In this document: piece after piece, positions 1 to 6,627 of the stretch
Position numbering within the stretch: position 1 is the stretch's first letter
Layout: each line of letters opens with the position of its first letter
NCBI GenBank assembly: GCA_017517985.1
Contig: JAFWWX010000123.1
Span: 1 to 10,153, forward strand
DNA length: 10,153 nucleotides
Direction: 5' to 3'
Source of the DNA: Clostridia bacterium
Lineage (GTDB): Bacteria > Bacillota_A > Clostridia > Oscillospirales > CAG-382
Program-made: the position numbers and the translations under genes
The notes under the pieces: model-generated
Told to the model about the DNA's origin: nothing
The model's database searches: none
What the model saw: the letters and a program-made list of their open reading frames with translations, nothing else

Positions 1-368
1 GGCTTGCAACAAGAAGACTTTGCAGTGACAGTATGATACTGTATTCCGGAAACGACAGTGATACACTTCAGATGATGGCTATTGGGGCAAAGGGAGTAAT
101 CTCCGTTGCATCAAATGTAATTCCGAAAAGAGTTTCGGATATGTGCCGGGCAGAACTGTCAGGGGATAGAGGGGAAGCCTTATCTATGTGCCTTGAATGT
201 TCCGAGCTGTTTGATGTGCTTTTCAAGGAGGTGAATCCTGTTCCGATAAAGTATGCGATGGCAAGATTGGGTTTTTGCAGAAACGAATTAAGACTACCGC
301 TTACTCCCTGCACAAAAGAAACGGAAAAAGTAATTGATACAGCACTCTTAGAACTTGGTCTTATATAG
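1..368 (+). CDS. dapA: 4-hydroxy-tetrahydrodipicolinate synthase, C-terminal part (5' end outside window)
   Basis: This is the last 121 residues of DapA, which condenses pyruvate with aspartate semialdehyde at the branch point to lysine and diaminopimelate in the cytoplasm. The reading frame is open from base 3, so the gene begins outside the window. Visible landmarks are the YSGNDSDTL segment, the GAKGVISVASNV block that forms part of the TIM barrel near the active site, and the C-terminal helical region with NPVPIKYAM followed by LRLPLTP, all typical of DapA. The family is about 290 residues long, so roughly 40% is present. The catalytic lysine and the Tyr of the proton relay lie upstream and cannot be checked. 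The gene ends in TAG and a hairpin follows within a few bases, so it is the last gene of its transcript. N-acetylneuraminate lyase-type paralogues share the fold, but the NPVPIKYAM and LRLPLTP segments favour DapA. Confidence 0.93.
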   Translation, partial: LATRRLCSDSMILYSGNDSDTLQMMAIGAKGVISVASNVIPKRVSDMCRAELSGDRGEALSMCLECSELFDVLFKEVNPVPIKYAMARLGFCRNELRLPLTPCTKETEKVIDTALLELGLI

Positions 369-373
369 AAAAT

Positions 374-411
374 TCCGGCTGAAAAACCATCTCAGCCGGA
401 GTTGTTGTTTT
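374..411 (+). terminator. Rho-independent terminator after dapA, probably used from both sides
   Basis: A perfect 9-bp stem (374-382 with 392-400, TCCGGCTGA/TCAGCCGGA) closes a 9-base loop and is followed by a T-rich GTTGTTGTTTT run. It starts six bases after the dapA stop. The convergent radical SAM gene ends at 410, so the same hairpin, which is followed on that strand by AATTTTCT, can also stop transcription from the right. Confidence 0.8.
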
Positions 412-2134
412 AAAATTCAACATCTTCTTTTTTTATGAAATTCAGTCTGTAATGACCACCGGATTTAAAATATGTGTCATCTTGTTTGCATATACCGCTG
501 TCACAGTAAACTATTGTATCTAAGCTGTCAAGGACAGCAACTGCTCTGACGGCATTTTCAGGTTTTTTCGTTGTAGGATTTTTCGACAGAAATTCAAGTA
601 TCTTTTTTACTCTTGCGTCTTTTCGCTTTAGAAACACTGGCAGCTTTCCGTATCTTGAGTGGGAAAAGAAATCGCATATCATTTTGTCGAAAAGGATGTC
701 TTTGTCAATTTCAGAAAATGAGGAAAAGAAGCTGTAATAACGCTCTGCAAGGTCAAAAAACGGCATTGGACTTTTTATGTAATCCTTAATATATTCTCCA
801 AATTTTTCAAAAGTATCAAAAGGGGTTAAGGGAATGTTGGATAGAATATATTCAAGAGAATATATAAATCTTCCGCTGTTTGAAATTTTGTCATTCACAG
901 CGTCGATAAGTTTCAGTTTTTCTATCTCGCTATATCCGAGCCACGGTGTTGATATAACTTCATATGGTGCGGTGGTATTGTATTCACAAGGATATTTTTC
1001 CTTTTTATCACGCATTTCCGAGCCGTGAAGAAGCTTTAAAAAACCAAGCTGCAGCATATTCGCACCGAGAGAAAATGCTTTGTTAAAGCTTTCCTTAAAT
1101 GAATTGTAATCCTCAAAAGGAAGACCCGCGATTAAATCTATATGCGTGTGCATATTACCAAACGATGTGAGCTTTTTAATATTTGTGCAAAGATGAGCAA
1201 GGTCTGTTTTTCGATTTATGGCATCAAGTGTCTTTTCGTTAAAGCTCTGTATGCCGATTTCAAGCTGAATACTACCCTTAGGCATTTTTGATATAGCATC
1301 AAGACATTCATCAGAGAGCAGGTCGCCGCCTATCTCAAAATGAAAGCATACCGTAGACGGAATCTTTTTTCCGTATTCACCGGCAATAAATTTCCATATC
1401 TCAATTGCACGCTTTCTATTTGCATTAAAGGTCCTGTCGATAAATTTTACGGTTTTTGTGCCGGTGTTTGAAAGCTTCAGGATTTCCTGTTTTGTCTGCT
1501 CCAAATCAAAAAATCTGACACTCCCGCATCTCCCTGAAAGGCAGAAGGCGCAGGAAAACGGACATCCCCTTGAGGATTCAATATAGCAGATTTTACCGTT
1601 CAGTGCGTCAAGATATTCCTCTGTGTAAGGAGAGGGTGGTTGACTGTTTTCAATGAAAGGCTCAGAAACACAGATTTCACCTTTTTTACGCATACAAAGT
1701 CCGGGGATGCTGTCCGGCGTTGGAGTATTGCCTGAAATTACAGTATCGCAAAGCATGGGAAAGGTACGCTCGCCCTCGCCGGAAAGAATAAAGTCAACAA
1801 ATGCGTTTTCCGAAAGTATTTCCTTTGCATTGTAGCTTACCTCCGGTCCGCCGAGAACCGTAACACAGCCCGGTATCCGGTCTTTTATATTTCTGCACAG
1901 TTCCTTTACTTTATCAATATTCCAAATATAACAGCAGAAGCCCACAATGGCAGGAGTATCTGAAATAATGTCGCAGGCAAGTTTTTTTATATCGGTGTTA
2001 ATGTTACTTTCAATAACCTTTGCATGAATGTCTGCCGAACCATATTCCTTTATTCCTGAAAGTAGACACCATGGGGCAAGGCTTGAATGTATATACTGGG
2101 AATTGAGCATACATATTATCACATTATTCATCAT
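410..2134 (-). CDS. B12-binding-domain radical SAM protein with DUF4080-like C-terminus
   Basis: A 574-residue cytoplasmic radical SAM enzyme of the cobalamin-domain class. Residues 1-150 look like a Rossmann-type B12-binding domain, with a GGPEVS turn at 95-100 and SGEGE at 118-122. The [4Fe-4S]-binding CxxxCxxC follows as C191, C195 and C198 (CPFSCAFC), then a radical SAM barrel with an LEIGIQSFNEKTL strand. The last 180 residues or so resemble the DUF4080 tail common in clostridial members. Such proteins are usually predicted methyltransferases or C-C bond-forming enzymes, but the substrate of this one cannot be told. The frame extends upstream to 2218, but a strong promoter at 2160-2188 would start transcription near 2153. 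An AAGG lies 6 bases before the ATG at 2134, and the conserved MMNNVIICMLNSQYIHSS start fits. The ATG at 2131 is nearly as likely. Confidence 0.9.
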   Translation of the reverse strand: MMNNVIICMLNSQYIHSSLAPWCLLSGIKEYGSADIHAKVIESNINTDIKKLACDIISDTPAIVGFCCYIWNIDKVKELCRNIKDRIPGCVTVLGGPEVSYNAKEILSENAFVDFILSGEGERTFPMLCDTVISGNTPTPDSIPGLCMRKKGEICVSEPFIENSQPPSPYTEEYLDALNGKICYIESSRGCPFSCAFCLSGRCGSVRFFDLEQTKQEILKLSNTGTKTVKFIDRTFNANRKRAIEIWKFIAGEYGKKIPSTVCFHFEIGGDLLSDECLDAISKMPKGSIQLEIGIQSFNEKTLDAINRKTDLAHLCTNIKKLTSFGNMHTHIDLIAGLPFEDYNSFKESFNKAFSLGANMLQLGFLKLLHGSEMRDKKEKYPCEYNTTAPYEVISTPWLGYSEIEKLKLIDAVNDKISNSGRFIYSLEYILSNIPLTPFDTFEKFGEYIKDYIKSPMPFFDLAERYYSFFSSFSEIDKDILFDKMICDFFSHSRYGKLPVFLKRKDARVKKILEFLSKNPTTKKPENAVRAVAVLDSLDTIVYCDSGICKQDDTYFKSGGHYRLNFIKKEDVEF

Positions 2135-2159
2135 ATCATACCTTAAAGAATTTTTGAGT

Positions 2160-2188
2160 ATTATACCATACAATAAAAGTATTGTAAA
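2160..2188 (-). promoter_or_regulatory. Sigma-A promoter of the radical SAM gene
   Basis: On the minus strand, TTTACA (2183-2188) and TATAAT (2160-2165) are separated by exactly 17 bases. A TGG directly before the -10 box gives an extended -10. The predicted start near 2153 leaves a leader of about 20 bases before the ATG at 2134. This rules out the longer in-frame start at 2218 for this transcript. Confidence 0.8.
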
Positions 2189-2292
2189 TACCTTGCTGAA
2201 ACAATACCTTGTGCCCAAGGTGTAGCATTTATATTTTTACTTTAAAAAGTTTGTGTACCACTCGGCAAAATTCAATTAAAGTAATGAAAAAT

Positions 2293-2347
2293 CCATAATC
2301 CGTGACTGAAAAATTACAATACGGTCAAATTTCCATAAAGATTATGG
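2293..2347. repeat. 8-bp inverted repeat upstream of the cyclophilin gene
   Basis: CCATAATC (2293-2300) and GATTATGG (2340-2347) are exact inverted copies 39 bases apart, with a shorter CCGT/ACGG pair (2300-2303, 2321-2324) inside. It is the only structure I see in the otherwise A+T-rich, gene-free stretch 2219-2428. It may be a folded leader if transcription begins upstream, a protein-binding site, or chance. Confidence 0.3.
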
Positions 2348-2372
2348 TGTAAAATAGTATTGTAGATAAATG

Positions 2373-2402
2373 TTGGATATAAACTTTTTATTTTACTATA
2401 TT
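2373..2402 (+). promoter_or_regulatory. Possible promoter of the cyclophilin gene
   Basis: TTGGAT (2373-2378) and TATATT (2397-2402) are 18 bases apart and lie 27 bases before the start codon. The -35 box matches consensus at only three positions and the region is A+T-rich, so this is the best candidate rather than a clear promoter. Confidence 0.35.
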
Positions 2403-2428
2403 AAATCTTTTACAGGAAGGACTTTTGT

Positions 2429-2905
2429 ATGAAAGCAACCATAACAATGGAAAACGGAGGAGTAATGGTACTTGAACTGTACCCTGAAAAAGCTCCTATA
2501 ACTGTGGAAAATTTCAAGGCGCTTGCCGATAAAGGTTTTTACAACGGACTTATATTCCACAGAGTAATATCAGGATTTATGATTCAGGGCGGATGCCCCG
2601 AAGGGACAGGAATGGGTGGTCCGGGATATACAATCAAGGGCGAATTCAGCTCCAACGGTGTTAAGAACGATCTTAAGCACACAAGAGGCGTAATTTCAAT
2701 GGCGAGAACCAATGTGCCTGATTCTGCAGGCTCCCAGTTCTTTATTATGCACGAGGATGCCCCCTATCTTGACGGTCAGTATGCAGCATTCGGTAAGATG
2801 ACATCAGGCTTCGATGTGCTTGACGAAATTGCAAATGTAAAAACAAACTTTAGCGATAAACCGCTGTATGACCAGAAGATTGAATCTATTGAAGTAGAAG
2901 AATAA
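2429..2905 (+). CDS. Cyclophilin-type peptidyl-prolyl cis-trans isomerase
   Basis: A complete 158-residue single-domain cyclophilin that catalyses cis-trans isomerisation of peptide bonds before proline. It has no signal peptide or membrane segment, so it should be cytosolic, as with E. coli PpiB. The active-site blocks are intact: FHRVI with catalytic R45, FMIQGG at 50-55, the GSQFFI block at 101-106, and LDGQYAAFGK at 114-123. The position of human cyclophilin A Trp121, which contacts cyclosporin, is Tyr113 here, as expected for a bacterial type with weak drug binding. The start is set by AGGAAGG at 2414-2420, 8 bases before ATG. The gene ends in tandem TAA codons, followed immediately by a strong terminator, and appears monocistronic. 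Client proteins are unknown. Confidence 0.95.
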   Translation: MKATITMENGGVMVLELYPEKAPITVENFKALADKGFYNGLIFHRVISGFMIQGGCPEGTGMGGPGYTIKGEFSSNGVKNDLKHTRGVISMARTNVPDSAGSQFFIMHEDAPYLDGQYAAFGKMTSGFDVLDEIANVKTNFSDKPLYDQKIESIEVEE

Positions 2906-2907
2906 TA

Positions 2908-2950
2908 ACAAGGGCTGTAGCAAAATGGTTTGTTACAGCCCTTGTGTTTT
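2908..2950 (+). terminator. Strong Rho-independent terminator after the cyclophilin gene
   Basis: A perfect 12-bp stem (2908-2919 with 2934-2945, core AGGGCTGTA/TACAGCCCT) can be extended to 17 bp through one G-U pair and a GCAAA/TTTGT segment around a 4-base ATGG loop. It is followed by GTTTT. It begins three bases after the first stop codon. Confidence 0.88.
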
Positions 2951-2970
2951 ACAAAAATCAACAAATGTTT

Positions 2971-2997
2971 GTAGGGAACGACTTATGAGTCGTCCCC
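2971..2997. repeat. Palindromic repeat element between convergent genes
   Basis: GTAGGGAACGACT (2971-2983) faces AGTCGTCCC (2988-2996) across a TATG loop, giving a 6-bp ACGACT/AGTCGT stem, then a bulged A, then GGG/CCC. The shape, a GTAGGG lead into a short imperfect hairpin ending in CCC, resembles the small palindromic repeats I associate with intergenic DNA of many Clostridia. The surrounding gap (2951-3054) holds no gene. An 11-base direct repeat, TTTGTTACAGC, lies on both sides at 2929-2939 and 3020-3030. Confidence 0.5.
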
Positions 2998-3054
2998 TTA
3001 TTTTGTGCATTTTGCAAATTTTGTTACAGCTCCCTGTATTTATTTGTAGTTTTA

Positions 3055-3723
3055 TTAAACCTTCTGTTGTGATTGCTGCGATACTTTAAAGTAGTTGTCT
3101 TTTCTGGTAAAGATTATGGATTCACTGAAGTACAGCATAACAACCGCCGGTAACAGCAGATACAGTGCAAAAACAGAGTATAGGTGATTGAAATTTGCTG
3201 ATATAAGGTTGTAAACATATGCATATAAAAGGGCAGTCAAAGAAAGAAGAAGCAAATGCACAAGAGTAATACCACCCACAATAACAAACCTTACACGGCA
3301 AAGAAGATTTGTGCAAATAATTGTAAACAGGCAGAAGAAAAGTATGGAAAAGGAAAGGACGGAATTTGTCAGAAGCAAATCCGGAGTTGTTTGAAAATCC
3401 TGTGTGAGTGCCATAGAGTCAAGTAAAAAATATTTAATGAGATTAGATGTGGCAAGGCACAATACGCCGCAGGAAACAACAGAGATTTTTCGTAAAAAGC
3501 TGTCCCTGAAGAAAATAAGAGCATACACAAAAGAGAAAAGAATACAAAGGGGAGTTACAAATATACCAAGATTGCGATAAACAAAATAGGTGCATACGAT
3601 TGCTTTAATCAGTATATAAACAGGCATATGCCATATATGTTTTGTTTTTGAATTGAGCGTTCTGCAAAGCATAAAGCCACATATAAGTGCCTGAAGTACG
3701 ATAATATAAAATACAGGAATCAT
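3055..3723 (-). CDS. Polytopic membrane protein resembling a GHKL-kinase sensor domain, with no kinase
   Basis: A 222-residue integral membrane protein with about six or seven hydrophobic segments, roughly at residues 2-20, 32-50, 52-72, 78-98, 118-142, 144-172 and 180-203, and a short charged tail ending in QQSQQKV. The layout, with a basic first loop (NSKTKHIWH) and a FRDSFLRKI loop in mid-protein, recalls the N-terminal sensor half of AgrC/GHKL histidine kinases. The protein stops about where the dimerisation helix and ATPase domain would begin, and no kinase-coding sequence follows. That resemblance is my inference from topology, not an identified family. AAGGAG lies 9 bases before the ATG. 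It sits 72 bases downstream of rnhA on the same strand with no clear promoter between, so it is probably co-transcribed with rnhA. No function can be assigned. Confidence 0.75.
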   Translation of the reverse strand: MIPVFYIIVLQALICGFMLCRTLNSKTKHIWHMPVYILIKAIVCTYFVYRNLGIFVTPLCILFSFVYALIFFRDSFLRKISVVSCGVLCLATSNLIKYFLLDSMALTQDFQTTPDLLLTNSVLSFSILFFCLFTIICTNLLCRVRFVIVGGITLVHLLLLSLTALLYAYVYNLISANFNHLYSVFALYLLLPAVVMLYFSESIIFTRKDNYFKVSQQSQQKV

Positions 3724-3795
3724 AGAGTATATCTCCTTATACCTTATAAATTAACAGTGGTTGGATTTTTGATTTATTCCCTGCGATTGTACATA

Positions 3796-4233
3796 TCATT
3801 TAAAACTGTCTGCAAAGGTTGTGGCAAGAACATCACATCTTTCGTTTTCCGGATGACCTGCGTGTCCCTTCACCCATATAAACTCTACCTCGTGCTTGTC
3901 GCATAGGGAAAGAAGACTATCCCAAAGTTCAGGATTGAGAGCAGGCTTGCCGTCGGCTTTTCTCCAGTTTTTTTCTTTCCAAGACTTTGCCCAGCCCTTT
4001 GTTATGCCGTCAACCATATATTTCGAGTCGCTTGTAAGAATAACCCTGCAAGGCTCTTTTAGTGCAGAAAGTCCGTTAATTGCGGCAAGAAGCTCCATTC
4101 TGTTATTTGTTGTCATAGGCTCTCCACCGGACATTTCCTTTTGGAATTTACCATATTTCAGTATTGCCCCCCAGCCGCCTTTTCCGGGATTGCCCCTGCA
4201 GGCACCGTCGGTGTAAAGATATACTTCTTTCAC
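3796..4233 (-). CDS. rnhA: Ribonuclease HI
   Basis: A complete 145-residue RNase HI that cleaves the RNA strand of RNA:DNA hybrids (Okazaki primers, R-loops) in the cytoplasm, using two metal ions. All four carboxylates are present and spaced as in E. coli: D9 in YTDGA, E47 in NRMEL, D69 in TSDSK, and D134 in NERCD. H124 in KGHAG aids product release. A basic, Trp-rich segment (W81, W85, W90 with lysines) matches the hybrid-binding handle. The length equals that of the classic type I enzyme, with no N-terminal hybrid-binding domain. The start codon is GTG at 4231-4233, supported by GGAG 6 bases upstream and by alignment of [11 protein letters not shown] with family N-termini. The nearest upstream ATG is out of frame and soon stops. 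The gene is divergent from the TTG-start membrane gene and has its own promoter. Confidence 0.96.
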   Translation of the reverse strand: MKEVYLYTDGACRGNPGKGGWGAILKYGKFQKEMSGGEPMTTNNRMELLAAINGLSALKEPCRVILTSDSKYMVDGITKGWAKSWKEKNWRKADGKPALNPELWDSLLSLCDKHEVEFIWVKGHAGHPENERCDVLATTFADSFK

Positions 4234-4268
4234 TTTCTACTCCATTGTTCTTTATAATATTTTAAAAA

Positions 4269-4298
4269 ATTATAACTCTTTTAATGTTAAATTTTCAA
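4269..4298 (-). promoter_or_regulatory. Promoter of rnhA
   Basis: On the minus strand, TTGAAA (4293-4298) and TATAAT (4269-4274) are 18 bases apart. The predicted start near 4262 gives a leader of about 28 bases before the GTG start. It lies back to back with the promoter at 4361-4389. Confidence 0.65.
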
Positions 4299-4360
4299 GG
4301 AAAAATCTGCAAATTTTGTAAATTGGTCTTTTAATGAATTTGTGTAAATAAATATTTTCG

Positions 4361-4389
4361 TTGACAAACAAAATAAAACAATATATAAT
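4361..4389 (+). promoter_or_regulatory. Perfect-consensus sigma-A promoter
   Basis: TTGACA (4361-4366) and TATAAT (4384-4389) are separated by exactly 17 bases, a full match to the housekeeping consensus. The expected start near 4396 leaves a leader of about 26 bases containing only the ribosome site. No operator-like palindrome is evident, so expression could be strong and constitutive. Confidence 0.85.
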
Positions 4390-4421
4390 TTAAATATATT
4401 GTTATTAGAGGTGGAGCACTT

Positions 4422-4982
4422 TTGAAAGCTGGAAATAAAATTATTTTAAATGCGGAAAGACAAGTATTAAATACCAATATTAAACTGCCCGGAATGAAAT
4501 GGCATAGGTTTCTCATAAATTTTGCACTTTATACTGCAGCTGTCTGCAATCTGATAATCGGTATACTGCAAATAACCGGTATGCGGTATATTTTAAATTC
4601 GCACCTGTACGGAAATGCTGTAATGATACCTGAACAGATGTATTTTTATTATCCTGCTCTGAAAATTACAGATATACTCTATTCCGTGACGATAATACTT
4701 ATGGCTGTTTATCAAATAATAATCCGTTTTCTTCTCGCACGCGGAAAAAAGCATGCCGTACTTAATCTTAACATAATGATTGGTATAATGTGTGCAGTTT
4801 CGGCACTGTATGACTTTTTGTTCCAGACTATTGTAAGAAACGAACTGTTTGTAAACGCTACAATAAATTACAGCACAGCTTCTGTTACTCTGACTACAGC
4901 AATTATTATTGGTGCAGGTCTTTGTGTTACCAATTGGTATTATTACAAAAAGAGAAAATCCATTTTATTAAATAAAATTTAA
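4422..4982 (+). CDS. Four-helix membrane protein of unknown function, TTG start
   Basis: A 186-residue protein with four predicted membrane helices at about 27-50, 77-102, 112-135 and 150-172, short polar loops, and a basic KKRKS tail that should lie in the cytoplasm. The segment from LPGMKWHRFLINFALYTAA onward resembles an unnamed clostridial family whose members read like GMKWYNFLIYFALFAG, some of them carrying an N-terminal zinc ribbon. This one has only a short 23-residue polar lead. That family link is from memory and unverified. The start is TTG at 4422, chosen because AGAGGTGGAG at 4407-4416 sits 5 bases upstream. The first in-frame ATG, at 4494, has no ribosome site. It is a single-gene unit under a perfect consensus promoter. 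No catalytic or transport motif is visible and no function is assigned. Confidence 0.75.
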   Translation: MKAGNKIILNAERQVLNTNIKLPGMKWHRFLINFALYTAAVCNLIIGILQITGMRYILNSHLYGNAVMIPEQMYFYYPALKITDILYSVTIILMAVYQIIIRFLLARGKKHAVLNLNIMIGIMCAVSALYDFLFQTIVRNELFVNATINYSTASVTLTTAIIIGAGLCVTNWYYYKKRKSILLNKI

Positions 4983-5008
4983 AAACAATGTTTATATCCG
5001 TTATTATT

Positions 5009-5029
5009 TAACATAATATGTTTATGTTA
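5009..5029. repeat. A+T-rich inverted repeat after the TTG-start gene
   Basis: TAACATAA (5009-5016) and TTATGTTA (5022-5029) form an 8-bp stem with a 5-base loop, 27 bases after the stop codon. No T-run follows and the stem has a single G-C pair, so it would be a weak terminator at best. No better terminator is seen in 4983-5120. Confidence 0.35.
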
Positions 5030-5124
5030 CCGGTTTGAAATTAAAATTGGTGAAGTGTTTCCTTTTTTGACAGTTATTTCTACGGATTTGTATCCTTATT
5101 AATATATCTTTAAAAAAATAAATA

Positions 5125-5153
5125 TTGAATATTCCTAAAAAAAGTGATATAAT
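5125..5153 (+). promoter_or_regulatory. Sigma-A promoter of the F420-ligase-family gene
   Basis: TTGAAT (5125-5130) and TATAAT (5148-5153) are 17 bases apart, with a TGA before the -10 box giving an extended -10. The leader would be about 50 bases. A second, weaker pair lies upstream, TTGACA at 5067-5072 and TATCCT at 5091-5096 (18 bases), and could be an additional start. Confidence 0.75.
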
Positions 5154-5211
5154 ACTTTCGTTTTTGAAATTTGTTAAAAACAGTTTAATATAAAAAGGGG
5201 TCATTAAAATT

Positions 5212-6408
5212 ATGGCAAACGAAAGAAGAGTAGGCACAGTATCAAGAGGAATACGTTGTCCCATTTTCAAAGAAGGCGACAATCTTGCAGAGCTTGTAAC
5301 AAAGAGCGTGCTTGAAGCTGCAGAGTACGAAGGTTTTGAAATTCGAGACAGAGATGTAATTTCCATTACTGAGTCTGTTGTTGCGCGTACTCAGGGTAAC
5401 TACGCGTCAATCGACAATATCGCAGCTGATGTTAAGGCAAAGCTTGGCGGGGGAACAATCGGTGTAATTTTCCCGATTCTTTCAAGAAACCGTTTTGCTA
5501 TTTGTCTTCGCGGTATTGCAAGAGGAGCAAAGAAGATAGTTCTTATGCTCAGCTATCCCTCTGACGAAGTTGGTAACGCACTTGTTTCTCTTGATAAAAT
5601 TGATGAAGCAGGTGTAAATCCTTATTCAGATGTTCTTACTCTTGAAAAATACCGTGAGCTTTTCGGAGAAAACAAGCACGAATTTACCGGTGTTGACTAT
5701 GTTCAGTATTACGGCGACCTTATTCGTGAGGAAGGTGCAGAGGTTGAAATAATCTTTGCCAACAGAGAAAAGGCAATTCTTGATTACACTGACTGCATCC
5801 TTAACTGCGACATTCACTCAAGAGCACGTACAAAGAGAATCCTTAAAGCAGCTGGAGCAAAGGTTGTTTGTGGTCTTGACGATATTATGAACGCTCCTGT
5901 TGACGGAAGCGGATATAATGAAAAATACGGTCTTCTCGGCTCCAATAAGTCCACAGAGGATAAGGTAAAGCTCTTCCCGAAGGAATGCAAAGATCTTGTT
6001 CTTGATATACAGAAAAGAGTGCTTGATGCAACAGGCAAATGTGTTGAAGTAATGGTATACGGAGACGGAGCATTCAAGGATCCTCAGGGTAAAATCTGGG
6101 AGCTTGCTGACCCGGTTGTATCTCCTGCGTTTACAGACGGACTCATCGGTACTCCCAACGAGCTTAAGCTCAAGTACCTTGCAGATAACGACTTTAAGGA
6201 TCTTTCTGGCGATGAACTTCGTGAAGCAATCTCCAAGAGCATCAAGGAAAAGGGTTCAAACCTTGTAGGAAACATGGCATCTCAGGGAACTACTCCCAGA
6301 CAGCTTACAGACCTTATCGGTTCTCTTTGTGACCTTACCTCCGGTTCAGGAGACAAGGGTACACCCGTTGTACTTGTTCAGGGTTACTTTGATAACTACA
6401 CAAACTAA
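5212..6408 (+). CDS. Coenzyme F420-0:L-glutamate ligase (CofE)-family protein, probable different role
   Basis: A complete 398-residue soluble protein of the F420-ligase family, whose archaeal founder CofE adds glutamate to F420-0 using GTP. Family-like features are the N-terminal RGIRCPIFKEGDNL (12-25), the RDRDVISITESVVARTQGN strand-turn (45-63) that corresponds to the DVLVVTHKIVSKAEGR-type motif of CofE, and FTDGLIGTPNELK near the C-terminus. It is much longer than archaeal CofE (about 250 residues), with extra material in the middle and C-terminal parts. None of the neighbours belongs to F420 synthesis, and most Clostridia do not make F420, so the database-style name probably overstates what is known. 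A glutamate- or amino-acid-ligating role is only inference. An AAGGGG ribosome site lies 11 bases before the ATG. The gene is monocistronic, with its own promoter and terminator. Confidence 0.85.
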   Translation: MANERRVGTVSRGIRCPIFKEGDNLAELVTKSVLEAAEYEGFEIRDRDVISITESVVARTQGNYASIDNIAADVKAKLGGGTIGVIFPILSRNRFAICLRGIARGAKKIVLMLSYPSDEVGNALVSLDKIDEAGVNPYSDVLTLEKYRELFGENKHEFTGVDYVQYYGDLIREEGAEVEIIFANREKAILDYTDCILNCDIHSRARTKRILKAAGAKVVCGLDDIMNAPVDGSGYNEKYGLLGSNKSTEDKVKLFPKECKDLVLDIQKRVLDATGKCVEVMVYGDGAFKDPQGKIWELADPVVSPAFTDGLIGTPNELKLKYLADNDFKDLSGDELREAISKSIKEKGSNLVGNMASQGTTPRQLTDLIGSLCDLTSGSGDKGTPVVLVQGYFDNYTN

Positions 6409-6449
6409 TTTGCAAAATATTTATTGTGTAAATATAAAAGCTGAAATAG

Positions 6450-6486
6450 GGACTGCTGTCCGGATGGATGGCAGTTCTTTTCGTTT
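6450..6486 (+). terminator. Rho-independent terminator after the F420-ligase-family gene
   Basis: A 12-bp stem containing a few G-U pairs (6450-6461 with 6466-6477, core ACTGC/GCAGT) closes a 4-base GGAT loop and is followed by TTTTCGTTT. It lies about 40 bases after the stop codon. Confidence 0.78.
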
Positions 6487-6543
6487 GTATAAAGCAGGTT
6501 TTTTTGAAAATATCAATCTGACATTAAAAAACACCTTTAGCTA

Positions 6544-6572
6544 TTGCTTTTTCTTAATAAGTGTGATATTAT
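6544..6572 (+). promoter_or_regulatory. Probable promoter of the NSS transporter gene
   Basis: TTGCTT (6544-6549) and TATTAT (6567-6572) are 17 bases apart, with TGA before the -10 box. A TATAAT at 6581-6586 is closer to consensus but has no -35 partner at a workable distance. Confidence 0.5.
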
Positions 6573-6589
6573 ATATATTGTATAATAAA

Positions 6590-6604
6590 TCCGCAGAGTG
6601 CGGA
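6590..6604 (+). other. Small leader hairpin before the NSS gene
   Basis: TCCGC (6590-6594) pairs with GCGGA (6600-6604) around an AGAGT loop, 12 bases before the AGGAGA ribosome site. It is the only G+C-rich spot in the leader. No T-run follows, so it is not a terminator. A role in mRNA stability or translation is possible but unproven. Confidence 0.3.
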
Positions 6605-6627
6605 AATATTTTGTTTAGGAGAAAATT

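Noticed and set aside
2028..2225. Plus-strand 65-residue open frame over the start of the radical SAM gene
   Set aside because: It lies antisense to a well-supported gene and its promoter, has no recognisable ribosome site and no family features.
4234..4421. Riboswitch or regulatory RNA in the rnhA/membrane-gene gap
   Set aside because: The gap is taken up by two back-to-back promoters with short leaders; no stable G+C-containing structure is present.
5022..5366. Minus-strand 114-residue open frame overlapping the start of the F420-ligase-family gene
   Set aside because: Its upstream half is the antisense of a strongly conserved coding region and the rest covers the promoter of that gene; composition is not protein-like.
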